A stretch of DNA of 64,000 bases from Vibrio neptunius (lineage in GTDB: Bacteria; Pseudomonadota; Gammaproteobacteria; Enterobacterales; Vibrionaceae), in assembly GCA_019339365.1 (NCBI GenBank), contig CP079860.1, positions 1,116,001 through 1,180,000 on the forward strand. The letters are read 5' to 3'. Below the pieces are notes generated by a model. That model was not told where the DNA came from. It did no database searches and was given only the letters and a program-made list of their open reading frames with translations. Position 1 is the first letter of the stretch. Every line of letters starts with the position of its first letter. The position numbers were made by a program, and so were the translations under genes. Positions 28,337-36,789 of the stretch are shown here, in pieces.

Positions 28337-29715
28337 CTAATAAAGTCGTGATTGTAGGGGGTGGACCGGCAGGTATGTCGGCGGCAACCGAGCTGGCACG
28401 CTTTGGTATTCATACCACCGTCATTGACGAAGCACCGAAAGCAGGAGGGGTGATCTATCGTGGGCCGTGGCGCAAAACAGCGGACATGCCCCACTTAGAT
28501 GAAAAACTCACCAAGGCGATGGATAAGCTTCAAGAAGATTACCAGAGTAACGCGTCTTCTATCGATTTAAGAACTCAGACAAGAGTACTTGGGCCTTTGG
28601 GAGAAAACAGCTTGTTGCTGACGCATGATCACAAGCTTTCTCGCATTGACTATGACCACCTGATATTGGCCACTGGGTGTCAGGAAAGAAGTATCCCTTT
28701 TCCGGGATGGCAGCTTCCTGGAGTGATGCTACTAGGTGCTATACAGCTTCAAATCAAGAGTGGTTTAGTTCGTCCTGGGAATAAGGTTGTGATCGCGGGC
28801 AGTGGACCACTGTTGGTGCTCGTCGCTTGTCAGTTACACAAAGCGGGTTGTCAGGTTGAAGCGATTTATGAAGCGGCAAAGTTTTCGTCAATAGCCAAGG
28901 AAACATTTGCAATGCTCAATCGCCCTCAGCAAGCGTTAGACGGGCTATCAATGATGTGGTACCTCAAGCAACACAATATCCCTCTCCATTACGGTTGGGG
29001 ACTTGTAAAAGCAGAAGGTACCGACCAACTCAATGAAGTCACTGTTGCTCCTTATGATAATAATTGGTTCCCAGATCACTCTCAGGCTGTGACTCATGTT
29101 GTTGATACTCTGGGTGTGGGCTATGGCTTTGCTGCTCGCTCACAACTGGCCCAGCTCATCGGTCTTAATATAGAGTATGACCACATGAGTGGGGCGATCC
29201 CCGCCGTTGATAAATGGCAAAAGAGCAGCCAGGAAAACATTTTCTGCGCCGGTGACAGCGCTAAAATTGCAGGTGCAGACGCTGCCATGCTTGAAGGCAA
29301 GATTGCCGCAAAAGCCATTGCTTGTGAAATGGGAAAACTGGGTAGCGCGGATGCAGAGCAATACATAGTTGCGATACGACGTCAGTTATCTCGTCTCTAT
29401 CGTTTTCGTCAGGCATTCGACAATGCGGGTTTCCGTGAGTTAGGCCTGCTTTCTCTACCAGAAGAAGAGACGGTGATATGTCGCTGTGAACAGGTTAAGA
29501 AAAAAGCGATAGATGAGGCGATAGCTCAAGGCTGCCGCGATATTGTGACTCTAAAAATGCGTACCCGCGTCACTATGGGTGACTGTCAGGGCAAAACCTG
29601 CGCTCACTATTGCTACGACAGATTGAAGAAAGAAGGGTTCAGTCAGGAACAAGGCTTAGTACGTCCTAGATTCCCACTTGATCCAATCCCATTTGCAGCG
29701 CTGGAGGAAGAATAA
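28333..29715 (+). CDS. hcnB: Hydrogen cyanide synthase subunit HcnB-like (FAD/NAD oxidoreductase)
   Basis: 460 residues. An N-terminal FAD-binding Rossmann motif (GGGPAGMSAATELAR, residues about 8-22) and a second dinucleotide motif near 155-165 (IAGSGPLLVL). A C-terminal Cys-rich BFD-like segment (CRCEQV near 383, then GDCQGKTCAHYC) probably binds an iron-sulfur cluster. Length and layout match HcnB, the alpha subunit that with HcnC oxidises glycine to HCN and CO2 at the membrane. Overlaps hcnA by four bases and hcnC by one. Confidence 0.75.
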   Translation: MTNKVVIVGGGPAGMSAATELARFGIHTTVIDEAPKAGGVIYRGPWRKTADMPHLDEKLTKAMDKLQEDYQSNASSIDLRTQTRVLGPLGENSLLLTHDHKLSRIDYDHLILATGCQERSIPFPGWQLPGVMLLGAIQLQIKSGLVRPGNKVVIAGSGPLLVLVACQLHKAGCQVEAIYEAAKFSSIAKETFAMLNRPQQALDGLSMMWYLKQHNIPLHYGWGLVKAEGTDQLNEVTVAPYDNNWFPDHSQAVTHVVDTLGVGYGFAARSQLAQLIGLNIEYDHMSGAIPAVDKWQKSSQENIFCAGDSAKIAGADAAMLEGKIAAKAIACEMGKLGSADAEQYIVAIRRQLSRLYRFRQAFDNAGFRELGLLSLPEEETVICRCEQVKKKAIDEAIAQGCRDIVTLKMRTRVTMGDCQGKTCAHYCYDRLKKEGFSQEQGLVRPRFPLDPIPFAALEEE

Positions 29716-30968
29716 TGAAAGCGTATGATGTAGTCATTTGTGGTGGCGGTGTTATTGGTGCGTCCATTGCTTATTTCCTGAGCCGACAGAAAGATCTAAA
29801 GATTGCCGTTGTTGACTTCAAATATCCTGGGAATGCGTCTCGAGCATCGGCAGGTGGGCTGTGGGCGATGGGCGAATCGACTGGACTTGGTTGTGGTGTC
29901 ATCCTTTTTAAGACGTTGTCGAAACAAATGCAGGAGTCTGGGGTTAGCGAAGCGCCGGAAATGAATCCTCATATAATGCCAAAACCTTTTTTTGATATGG
30001 CGATGATGTCGAACGCTATGTATCCCGCTCTATACGAAGAGTTAGTTGAAAACCACGGTGTTGACTTCAAGTTTGAACGCACTGGGCTTAAGTTTTTGCT
30101 GTTCGATAAGTACGATCGTATGTACGCTGAGCAAATCGCAGCAGCAGTACCGGATCGTCATGATCACGTCCGCTGGGTAACTCAAGATGAGCTACACGCT
30201 GAAGAGCCGAATGTTTCCAAGGAAGCCATTGGGGCGATGGAGTTTGACTGTGACCATCAAATTAATCCGTATCGTCTCAATGAAGCGTATTTGGAAGCCG
30301 CACGCCAAAATGGGGCTGAGCTGTATCTGAATACCAAAGTGACAGGCATTGAAAGACAAGGCAATCGAGTGACTGCGGTAAAAACCGAGCAGGGTGTGTT
30401 GCCATGTAAAATGATGGTCAATGCTGCAGGTGCTTGGGCAGAGACCATTAGTCAGTGGGCAACCGGTTATAAATTGCCCGTGTTCCCGGTGAAAGGACAA
30501 GTGATCATCACAGAGAAACTGCCTAAGCTACTGAATGGTTGTCTGACAACCAGTGACTGTTACATCGCGCAAAAAGACAATGGTGAAATCTTGATTGGTT
30601 CAACGACTGAAGAGCGCGGGTTTGATACCAGTAACGACATCAAGTACATCAAGCAGTTAGGTCAAGGTGCGATGAAATCCATACCAGCGCTAAAAGATAT
30701 GAACATCAAGCGTTGTTGGGCGGGCTTGCGTCCGGGGTCTCCAGATGAGCTACCGATTATTGGCCCTGTTCCGGGTGTCGAGGGCTACCTCAATGCATGC
30801 GGACATTTCCGCACGGGGATGTTGACGTCAGCGATCACTGGGCAAATTCTTGATGAGCTTGTGAGAAGTTTGCCGACTTGCGTTGATATCTCGCCTTTTT
30901 CTTACCAACGCTTCCTAAATAGCGAAGGGGAAATGATTGGCAAATACCAACTGGATCACGCGTTGTAA
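29715..30968 (+). CDS. hcnC: Hydrogen cyanide synthase subunit HcnC-like (glycine/D-amino-acid oxidase fold)
   Basis: 417 residues, the length I recall for Pseudomonas HcnC. The N-terminal FAD motif is GGGVIGASIAYFLSR. Diagnostic-looking segments, recalled as shared with HcnC, are GGLWAMGESTGLGCGV, the FKFERTGLK block, CLTTSDCYIAQKDNGE, and WAGLRPGSPDELPI near the C-terminus. It is a DadA-like flavoprotein that would oxidise glycine. Together with the two preceding genes this is a complete three-subunit set. Members of the wider family oxidise other amines, so substrate remains an inference until tested. Confidence 0.78.
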   Translation: MKAYDVVICGGGVIGASIAYFLSRQKDLKIAVVDFKYPGNASRASAGGLWAMGESTGLGCGVILFKTLSKQMQESGVSEAPEMNPHIMPKPFFDMAMMSNAMYPALYEELVENHGVDFKFERTGLKFLLFDKYDRMYAEQIAAAVPDRHDHVRWVTQDELHAEEPNVSKEAIGAMEFDCDHQINPYRLNEAYLEAARQNGAELYLNTKVTGIERQGNRVTAVKTEQGVLPCKMMVNAAGAWAETISQWATGYKLPVFPVKGQVIITEKLPKLLNGCLTTSDCYIAQKDNGEILIGSTTEERGFDTSNDIKYIKQLGQGAMKSIPALKDMNIKRCWAGLRPGSPDELPIIGPVPGVEGYLNACGHFRTGMLTSAITGQILDELVRSLPTCVDISPFSYQRFLNSEGEMIGKYQLDHAL

Positions 30969-30991
30969 ACACGCTCGCGTGTAAATAGGAT

Positions 30992-31015
30992 TGAGCCAGC
31001 CACCAAGCTGGCTCA
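30992..31015 (+). terminator. Hairpin after hcnC-like gene
   Basis: TGAGCCAGC (30992-31000) and GCTGGCTCA (31007-31015) pair perfectly around CACCAA, 24 bases after the stop. The following tract is poor in T, so termination strength is uncertain. Confidence 0.6.
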
Positions 31016-31149
31016 GCTTCTGGTCAAGGGCGTCCCTTACTAAGGTTATTCAATAGTCCGTTCGTCAGTAGATATCAAAACCCAGCCTTGTTCACATTCA
31101 CAGTCAAGCCTAAATCAAGACAAGGTTTGTCGTTCAACACTTCATTCAG

Positions 31150-31557
31150 TTAGTGATGGTGTTCCATCTGGCAGTCAAATTTCACCCAGCCGTGTTGCCT
31201 TTCTTCGTAAACAGAGAAGCTTGGGGTATGAAAATCTTGCTCTTGAAAAATACCAACAGGTATAACAATAAAATTTCGGGCGGCACTGAGTTTGAGTGAC
31301 ATTGTCGTACTGCATCTAGGACAAAACGAATAGGTGACTTCATTGCCTGAATCACTGATACGAGTGTATTCGACAAGATCACCGCTGAAAGAAACTTGCT
31401 CTTGCTCGAATCTAGCTTGAACTCCGAAAACGCTCCCCGTTCGCTTTTGGCATTCAAAGCAGTGACACACTGACGTTCTGACTGGCTCACCTCGGCAAAC
31501 CAGATTGACCTGCCCACAACTGCAATCGGCCATACGTATTTTCTGCTCGTGTTCCAT
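31150..31557 (-). CDS. GFA/CENP-V family zinc protein
   Basis: 135 residues. The CSCG...CHCFECQKRTGS...CPRC pattern is the zinc-binding signature of the glutathione-dependent formaldehyde-activating (GFA) family. AAGGAGAT lies four bases before the ATG. The C-terminus ends in MEHHH. Most members have no shown activity; formaldehyde or glutathione-adduct handling is inherited annotation. Monocistronic and divergent from the next gene. Confidence 0.85.
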   Translation of the reverse strand: MEHEQKIRMADCSCGQVNLVCRGEPVRTSVCHCFECQKRTGSVFGVQARFEQEQVSFSGDLVEYTRISDSGNEVTYSFCPRCSTTMSLKLSAARNFIVIPVGIFQEQDFHTPSFSVYEERQHGWVKFDCQMEHHH

Positions 31558-31626
31558 TTTATCTCCTTGTCCTTGCTGCTAACATGACGCCACTGTGTTC
31601 ATGTATTTGATAAGACATACTACAAG

Positions 31627-32244
31627 ATGAAAAAGCGCCTTTTACCTATTCCTCTGATTCTTTTGATTCCGATCTTCTTATTAATAGTAGTCACGATCGC
31701 TGGCCTCTACCGATTCAGCCTTTCTGATGAGGAGATCATGGCAAAGTTTCCTAATCAAATGGCGAGCAGTGACGCTGTGATGAAGTCTGTTTTTGGTCTT
31801 TCGACTATGAATCCTTGGACGGTGAAAGTACCCGAAAGCCAAGCTTATACGTTTATGGAAGAGCTAAACCCAACGACAGGGCTAGCAAGTGGCACGTATG
31901 AAGACGGTGAAGAACGTGGTGTCGTTACTGTTGATACCAGTAAGTTGCTTCAGGTTACCCCCACTATTTATGCCTCGATTATGACCGTCTCAAACCAAGG
32001 ATCTGGCGTGTTCTACTATTTGGTAACGTTTCACTATGATGAGTTTAGAAAACGCATGATTTCAAAAGAAGCTCAATTCCTAGGGGACCGAATCATCGTA
32101 GATTTGCTAGAAAAACAGCAGCACAATATAAGTGTAAGAATTAAACAACGTGATGCTGATCAATCAATGTCACAAGAGCCTATCATTTCAACGACTATAC
32201 TTTTCAAGTTGAATGGGCAAGATAGCCTAGAACGTGTCGAGTAA
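31627..32244 (+). CDS. Hypothetical membrane-anchored protein
   Basis: 205 residues with one strong N-terminal membrane segment (about 5-27) and a soluble, presumably periplasmic part rich in beta-strand-like stretches. No catalytic motif or family recognised. The start has a weak ribosome site (CAAG). No operon partner: the next gene starts 100 bases on. Function unknown. Confidence 0.6.
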   Translation: MKKRLLPIPLILLIPIFLLIVVTIAGLYRFSLSDEEIMAKFPNQMASSDAVMKSVFGLSTMNPWTVKVPESQAYTFMEELNPTTGLASGTYEDGEERGVVTVDTSKLLQVTPTIYASIMTVSNQGSGVFYYLVTFHYDEFRKRMISKEAQFLGDRIIVDLLEKQQHNISVRIKQRDADQSMSQEPIISTTILFKLNGQDSLERVE

Positions 32245-32344
32245 TCGGTGTTCAATACGGTATTGTGCATAGGGTACAGATTGCTGATTCTTTAGCCTAA
32301 CAAGTGATGAGATGGATTTGTTTTTGTCGTTAATGGAGTTAAAC

Positions 32345-32644
32345 ATGATCAATAAGCGATTCTTTAAAACCAAAGATGAAGTAGAAGTGACGTTCGAACT
32401 TTCAGAAGAGCAGGTCGGACAGTCTGTCGCTATCGTAGCCGATTTTTTGGACTGGCAGCCAACACAGATGAAAAAAGGCGCTAAATCAAAATCATATAAA
32501 TTCAAAACACGTTTACCGAAAGACCGCCAATTCGAATTTCGCTACTTAGTGGATAATGAGAAGTGGATTAATGACCCCAATGCAGATCAATATCAGCCTA
32601 ATGGTTTTGGTTCAGATAACGGATTGATTTCCACTTATCAGTAA
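32345..32644 (+). CDS. Isoamylase early-set (CBM48-like) domain protein
   Basis: 99 residues from ATG 32345 with GGAG nearby. A single immunoglobulin-like early-set domain of the type found at the N-terminus of glycogen-branching and isoamylase enzymes: FLDWQPTQMKKG...FEFRYLVDNEKWINDPNAD. Stand-alone versions bind alpha-glucans or act as regulatory subunits; none of the linked genes is a glucan enzyme. Followed by a good terminator. Confidence 0.82.
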   Translation: MINKRFFKTKDEVEVTFELSEEQVGQSVAIVADFLDWQPTQMKKGAKSKSYKFKTRLPKDRQFEFRYLVDNEKWINDPNADQYQPNGFGSDNGLISTYQ

Positions 32645-32699
32645 TCTGAATGCATGTGAAAGTGGGTGATTACTATCATTCATAAGTCATACTGATACA

Positions 32700-32719
32700 G
32701 GCGCGTTTGCGCCTTTTTT
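32700..32719 (+). terminator. Terminator after early-set domain gene
   Basis: GGCGC (32700-32704) and GCGCC (32709-32713) pair around GTTT, followed by six T. Confidence 0.85.
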
Positions 32720-32807
32720 GATCCAATCATGACATTCCATAGGTGACAAGCTAGGCATAAATTCGTACCCTTAGGCCTTTCTGAAAATCAAGCAATAAGG
32801 TCAAATT

Positions 32808-34115
32808 GTGCAATCCAAAAGATTGATGTCTCGCTTTCAAGAACTCTCCAAGTCGAGAAAAATGATGCTTTTGAGCCTTCCTGTTGTTGCTGCATTGGTT
32901 TTATCTGCAACAAACAAAAGCAACCAGTATCAGCGCACTATTGATCTTTCGCTGCCTGAATCCAGCATTGTGAACGGCTTGTTTACTGACGTTGAAGTGG
33001 TTCATGACATGCCAAATTACGAGTACGTGATTCAGAAAGGCGATAATCTGAGTTCCATTTTCAGTCAGTTGGGCTTTGGTTACAGCGAACTGATGAAGAT
33101 TATGGAAACGGATCTTAACTATCTTGCGCTGGATACTTTAAAACCGGGAAATACCCTAAGATTTTGGCGAGATGCAGAAACTAAGAACTTAGCGAAAATG
33201 GAGCTAGAGTTCAGCATCGTCGAACGCGCCGTGTATAAGCGCCACGATGATGGTAGTTATACGTTTGAGGATGTGAAGATCCCCGGCACATGGAAAGAAC
33301 AGGCGCTGGTGGGAGAAATTGCAGGCAGCTTCTCTCAATCTCTGCACCGTTTGGGGCTGGGAAGCAGTGAGAACGAGCAGATTGTGTCGCTACTCAAAGA
33401 CAAGCTCAACTTTGCCCGCGATCTCCGTGCTGGGGATGTGTTTGAAGTGGTTCTGTCGAAACAATATGTTGGTGAACAGCTGACGGGTAACAAAGAGCTT
33501 CAAGCGGTGAAAATCTATAACCGCGGTAAAGAAGTGACGGCTTACCTGCACTCTGATGGGCAGTACTACGATAAGAATGGTAATAGCCTGCAACGCGCAT
33601 TCCAACGTAAACCGATCAATGCAAATTACCGACTAAGTTCTAACTTTAACCCAACCCGGAAACACCCAGTCACTGGTCGAATTGCGCCGCACAATGGTAC
33701 TGACTGGGCTGCGCCAACAGGCACGCCGATTGTATCAACGGGTGATGGTGTCGTTGTGATGACGCGTAAACACCCCTATGCGGGTAACTATGTTGTGATT
33801 CAGCACGGTAGCCGCTACAAAACGCGTTATCTGCACCTGAGTAAAATCCTCGTTCGAAAAGGGCAGAAAGTATCACGTGGTGAAAGAATTGGTTTGTCCG
33901 GTGCAACGGGTCGAGTGACTGGCCCTCATATTCACTATGAATTGATTGACCGTGGCAGGCCTGTTAATGCCATGACGGCTAACATACCCATGGCGAGTTC
34001 TGTTCCAAAAAGTGAACTGACTGCATTTAAGGTACGTCGAGATGAACTTGATGCGATGTTGCGACAGCAAGAAATTCAACTTGCCAAACAAGGTGAGCCC
34101 GAAACCACAGGCTAA
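32808..34115 (+). CDS. M23-family murein endopeptidase (MepM/Shy-like)
   Basis: 435 residues, GTG start at 32808 with AATAAGG upstream (ATG 32826 is possible). A membrane anchor or signal at about 18-35, an OapA/LysM-like peptidoglycan-binding segment near 70-125 (YVIQKGDNLSSIF), and a C-terminal LytM/M23 domain with the zinc signatures HNGTDWAAP and HIHYEL. It should cut peptide cross-links in peptidoglycan to allow cell growth, like ShyA/ShyB of V. cholerae. No Zur box was recognised upstream, so it is not specifically assigned to the zinc-starvation paralogue. Confidence 0.88.
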   Translation: MQSKRLMSRFQELSKSRKMMLLSLPVVAALVLSATNKSNQYQRTIDLSLPESSIVNGLFTDVEVVHDMPNYEYVIQKGDNLSSIFSQLGFGYSELMKIMETDLNYLALDTLKPGNTLRFWRDAETKNLAKMELEFSIVERAVYKRHDDGSYTFEDVKIPGTWKEQALVGEIAGSFSQSLHRLGLGSSENEQIVSLLKDKLNFARDLRAGDVFEVVLSKQYVGEQLTGNKELQAVKIYNRGKEVTAYLHSDGQYYDKNGNSLQRAFQRKPINANYRLSSNFNPTRKHPVTGRIAPHNGTDWAAPTGTPIVSTGDGVVVMTRKHPYAGNYVVIQHGSRYKTRYLHLSKILVRKGQKVSRGERIGLSGATGRVTGPHIHYELIDRGRPVNAMTANIPMASSVPKSELTAFKVRRDELDAMLRQQEIQLAKQGEPETTG

Positions 34116-34130
34116 CTGCAAACCTATCTA

Positions 34131-34157
34131 AAAAAAGCTCCTTCGGGAGCTTTTTTT
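34131..34157 (+). terminator. Terminator after M23 endopeptidase
   Basis: AAAAAAGCTCC (34131-34141) pairs with GGAGCTTTTTT around a TTCG tetraloop. It is a textbook strong terminator. Confidence 0.92.
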
Positions 34158-34263
34158 GTCTGTGATACACACAAAGGCTGCATTACATAAATGTCATCAT
34201 ATTGCATTGAAAAGGTGATCAAGTCGAAACAAATGTAAATCGCTAATCAATAAAATTCACAAA

Positions 34264-34277
34264 TTGATTTCCATCAA
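34264..34277. promoter_or_regulatory. Perfect FNR box upstream of ompW
   Basis: TTGAT-TTCC-ATCAA is an exact match to the FNR consensus TTGAT-N4-ATCAA. It is centred 102 bases before the ompW ATG. A TGTGATAAC stretch at 34294-34302 fits an extended -10 about 42 bases downstream of the box, the class II activation geometry. E. coli ompW is known to be FNR-activated, so conserved anaerobic control is likely. Confidence 0.75.
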
Positions 34278-34372
34278 AAGAGTAGGGTCTTTGTGTGATA
34301 ACTTGCAGGCCACAATACATAAGATTCCCTCAATCATTAATTAAAAGAAAGCCCTACGTAAGGAAATCAACA

Positions 34373-35020
34373 ATGAAAAAAACAGTATGTGGTTTGGCAG
34401 TCGTTGCTGCCCTTGTTTCCGGTAATGTTCTAGCTCACCAAGAAGGTGATTTTATTGTCCGCGCGGGTATTGCAACCGTAGCGCCAAATGACAGCAGTGG
34501 TGATGTACTAAATAATGCAGGCTCTGAGTTTGGTGTAGACTCCAACACTCAGCTTGGCCTGACTTTTGGTTATATGTTGACTGACAACATCAGCCTAGAA
34601 GTCCTTGCAGCAACCCCTTTCTCACACAAAATTTCAACTAACTTTGGTAACTTAGGTGACATTGCTGAGACAAAACATCTGCCACCAACTTTTATGGTTC
34701 AGTACTACTTCGGTGATGCAAGCAGTGACATTCGTCCATATGTTGGTGCAGGTATCAACTACACGGTTTTCTTTGATGAAGAGCTAAATGGCACAGGTAC
34801 TGGCGCGGGCTTGAGCGATCTTTCGTTGGATGACTCTTGGGGCCTAGCTGCAAACCTTGGTGTGGACTACATGCTTAACGAAGACTGGTTCCTGAACGCT
34901 TCTGTTTGGTATGCCGATATTGATACAACAGCGACGTACAAAGCTGGTTCTACTGAGTACTCAACAGACGTACAAATCGACCCATGGGTATTTATGATTG
35001 GTGGCGGTTACAAGTTCTAA
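34373..35020 (+). CDS. ompW: OmpW-family outer membrane protein
   Basis: 215 residues from ATG 34373 (AAGGAAA upstream), with signal peptide MKKTVCGLAVVAALVSGNVLA. The mature protein begins HQEGDFIVRAGIATVAPND, the hallmark of OmpW, and ends in Phe (GGGYKF), as expected for an eight-stranded outer-membrane barrel inserted by BAM. OmpW barrels pass small hydrophobic molecules and are major Vibrio surface antigens. Preceded by an FNR box and followed by a strong terminator. Confidence 0.93.
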   Translation: MKKTVCGLAVVAALVSGNVLAHQEGDFIVRAGIATVAPNDSSGDVLNNAGSEFGVDSNTQLGLTFGYMLTDNISLEVLAATPFSHKISTNFGNLGDIAETKHLPPTFMVQYYFGDASSDIRPYVGAGINYTVFFDEELNGTGTGAGLSDLSLDDSWGLAANLGVDYMLNEDWFLNASVWYADIDTTATYKAGSTEYSTDVQIDPWVFMIGGGYKF

Positions 35021-35056
35021 TGACTGGTTCGACATAATAAGTCGGATGGATTAAGT

Positions 35057-35086
35057 AAAGCCGGTGACGTGAGTCACTGGCTTTTT
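35057..35086. terminator. Terminator after ompW
   Basis: A twelve-pair stem (35057-35068 with 35073-35084, one G-T wobble) closes a GTGA loop and runs into TTTTT. It sits between convergent genes and may serve both. Confidence 0.88.
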
Positions 35087-35094
35087 AGTCGTGT

Positions 35095-35571
35095 TTATCT
35101 GCCTTCAAACCACTCATTGGGGACTTTGACGGCTACAACCCGGCTTTGACAGCAAAGTGTGTTACCAGAAAACAGTTCGCATTGGAGCTCTATTTTGTTG
35201 TCTTTCGCGTCAATGATAGAAGCGATAAGTTGAACGTCATCGTCTATGGGAACCGGTCTGAGGAATTTGACATCCAAACTTCCGGTTGCAAACCAAATCA
35301 TCTCTCCTGCTCCTATTTCTCTGCCTTGCATTTCATAGCCTTTCGCTATGGCGGTGCAGACACAGTGGCAATCAATGATGGTTGAGATGATCCCACCATT
35401 GAGGAAATGCAAAGGCCCAGCACTGTGATGAGCAGAAGGAGTAAAAGTACAGACAGATTCATTGTCTCCATTCCAGTAGCTTTTGATTTGTAGCCCCATC
35501 GCATTGTCGGCTCCACAGCCAAAACAATGGTTATTGGGGATCTGTTCCTGAAAGGCGTTATTCTGCTCCAT
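35095..35571 (-). CDS. PaaI-family hotdog thioesterase
   Basis: 158 residues from ATG 35571 (AGGAGCAGGT upstream); the longer frame to 35619 lacks a ribosome site. The N-terminal CFGCGADN...GLQIK is typical of this hotdog subfamily, followed by HxxxxxGxLHFLNGGIISTIIDCHC, the active-site helix. It probably hydrolyses an acyl-CoA thioester; the acyl group is unknown. Convergent with ompW. Confidence 0.82.
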   Translation of the reverse strand: MEQNNAFQEQIPNNHCFGCGADNAMGLQIKSYWNGDNESVCTFTPSAHHSAGPLHFLNGGIISTIIDCHCVCTAIAKGYEMQGREIGAGEMIWFATGSLDVKFLRPVPIDDDVQLIASIIDAKDNKIELQCELFSGNTLCCQSRVVAVKVPNEWFEGR

Positions 35572-35626
35572 ACCTGCTCCTGAGACGTTAGTGTTTTTAG
35601 ATTTCAAAGAGTTATACACAGTCTAG

Positions 35627-35740
35627 TTAAGCAGGAGATGACCAGACTTCAAGCTTATCTAGCAATTCTGTGAAGGCTTGCTCAATGCTTTTTCCAGCGG
35701 TATCAATCCTGATGACGTCATCAGCCCATGGTTCAAAGCG
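35627..35740 (-). pseudogene. Truncated 3' remnant, probably of a small P-loop kinase/ATPase gene
   Basis: A 37-codon in-frame piece on the minus strand (RFEPWADDVIRIDTAG...AFTELLDKLEVW, then TAA). It has no start, and an in-frame stop lies immediately upstream at 35741-35743. The FEPW...IDTAGKSIEQAF tail is like the C-terminus of small AAA/shikimate-kinase-like ATP-binding proteins, which is recalled rather than searched. The 5' part appears replaced at or near the nucleotidyltransferase gene end, suggesting a deletion or insertion junction. Confidence 0.5.
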
Positions 35741-35759
35741 TTACCATACCTAAAATCAC

Positions 35760-36329
35760 TTAAAGCTTGTTAGCCAGCTTCTTAATGTAATCTTTTGCCA
35801 AGGTAGTGTCATCACGACTCAACCATTTGATGCAATCGAATAACTCCCAAATAAGCCCTTGATCGCCGCTAGTATAAGCCGGGAAGTCTTTATGCTTGGG
35901 TGCCGGCGCATCAGTAAGGCGGGAGGTGACGATATCTGATTTATCAAATAATACCTTGAAAGGTTTTGAGAGCATGAAAGGCTCTTCAAGATCGAGGCAA
36001 TGAATTTCAGCGCTGGTCATATCACTGAAGATATATTTTTTAAAAAAAGCACGGTCATTGTGGAAGCCATCGAGACAATAAAAAATGTCTTTGTTATTTT
36101 CAAAGGCTTGGTAAGCTCGTTCAGATCTCCGATGGAAACCGTTGGTCGTGAAGACAACAACATCGGCATCAGAAACCCTGTCGCCTGTCTCAGCGGCCAA
36201 GGAGCCCAACAATACTGCAGCAAGCACGTCTTCGTCGTCGATAAAAGCGTCAACGATCGAATCGACTAGAGCTTGCTGAAGTGGTAGGTTGGATAAATTG
36301 AGGTTTGGTACAGGCTGTCTATGAGGCAT
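35760..36329 (-). CDS. Nucleotidyltransferase-domain protein
   Basis: 189 residues. The polymerase-beta-type nucleotidyltransferase signature is present: LLGSLAAETGDRVSDADVVVF at about 39-60 (GS...D-x-D). The rest is mixed alpha/beta without a recognised ligand domain. Such proteins include aminoglycoside adenylyltransferases and MNT-type antitoxins; no HEPN partner gene is adjacent. It lies next to a truncated gene remnant, consistent with recent insertion. Confidence 0.7.
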   Translation of the reverse strand: MPHRQPVPNLNLSNLPLQQALVDSIVDAFIDDEDVLAAVLLGSLAAETGDRVSDADVVVFTTNGFHRRSERAYQAFENNKDIFYCLDGFHNDRAFFKKYIFSDMTSAEIHCLDLEEPFMLSKPFKVLFDKSDIVTSRLTDAPAPKHKDFPAYTSGDQGLIWELFDCIKWLSRDDTTLAKDYIKKLANKL

Positions 36330-36789
36330 ATCTATTACCTATTGGTGATGACAAATAGCCAAAATAATTGAATCTTCGTTCGATTACCACATGTCATAGA
36401 TAGGCAATCTCATTAGTGCTAAAAAATTTCATTATCTACATTAAATGACCCTTTCTATACATTGGTTTTTTTAATGATTTAACAATATGAGTCAGCATCG
36501 AATATCAACCTTATTGACTATTCTGATGTTAAATTTAGACAATTTTTGAACTAATGTTTTTAAATGAATTTATCTATTAAGTTCATGAATTAAAAGGATA
36601 ATAAAATAGATATCGTGCGTTATATAAATGTTAATATTATTAATAGAATTTATCTCAAATTTTGAGCGATAAATATCTCGCTTAGTGAGATCTTAAACTC
36701 ATTTAATTGATTTTGTGAATGATCTTGATTGAGTTGCATTTTATCTTTTGAACGCTTTGTAAGCGTATAATTAAATAGGATGTAACAGA
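36330..36789. other. AT-rich intergenic region upstream of the S8 protease
   Basis: About 460 bases, strongly AT-rich, with no credible ORF. It presumably holds the S8 peptidase promoter and ends in AGGATGTAAC before that gene's start. No palindrome or regulator box stood out. Confidence 0.5.

Noticed and set aside
32750..32808. Zur box before the M23 endopeptidase
   Set aside because: No GTTATA-type palindrome was seen, so the zinc-starvation paralogue (ShyB) is not claimed.
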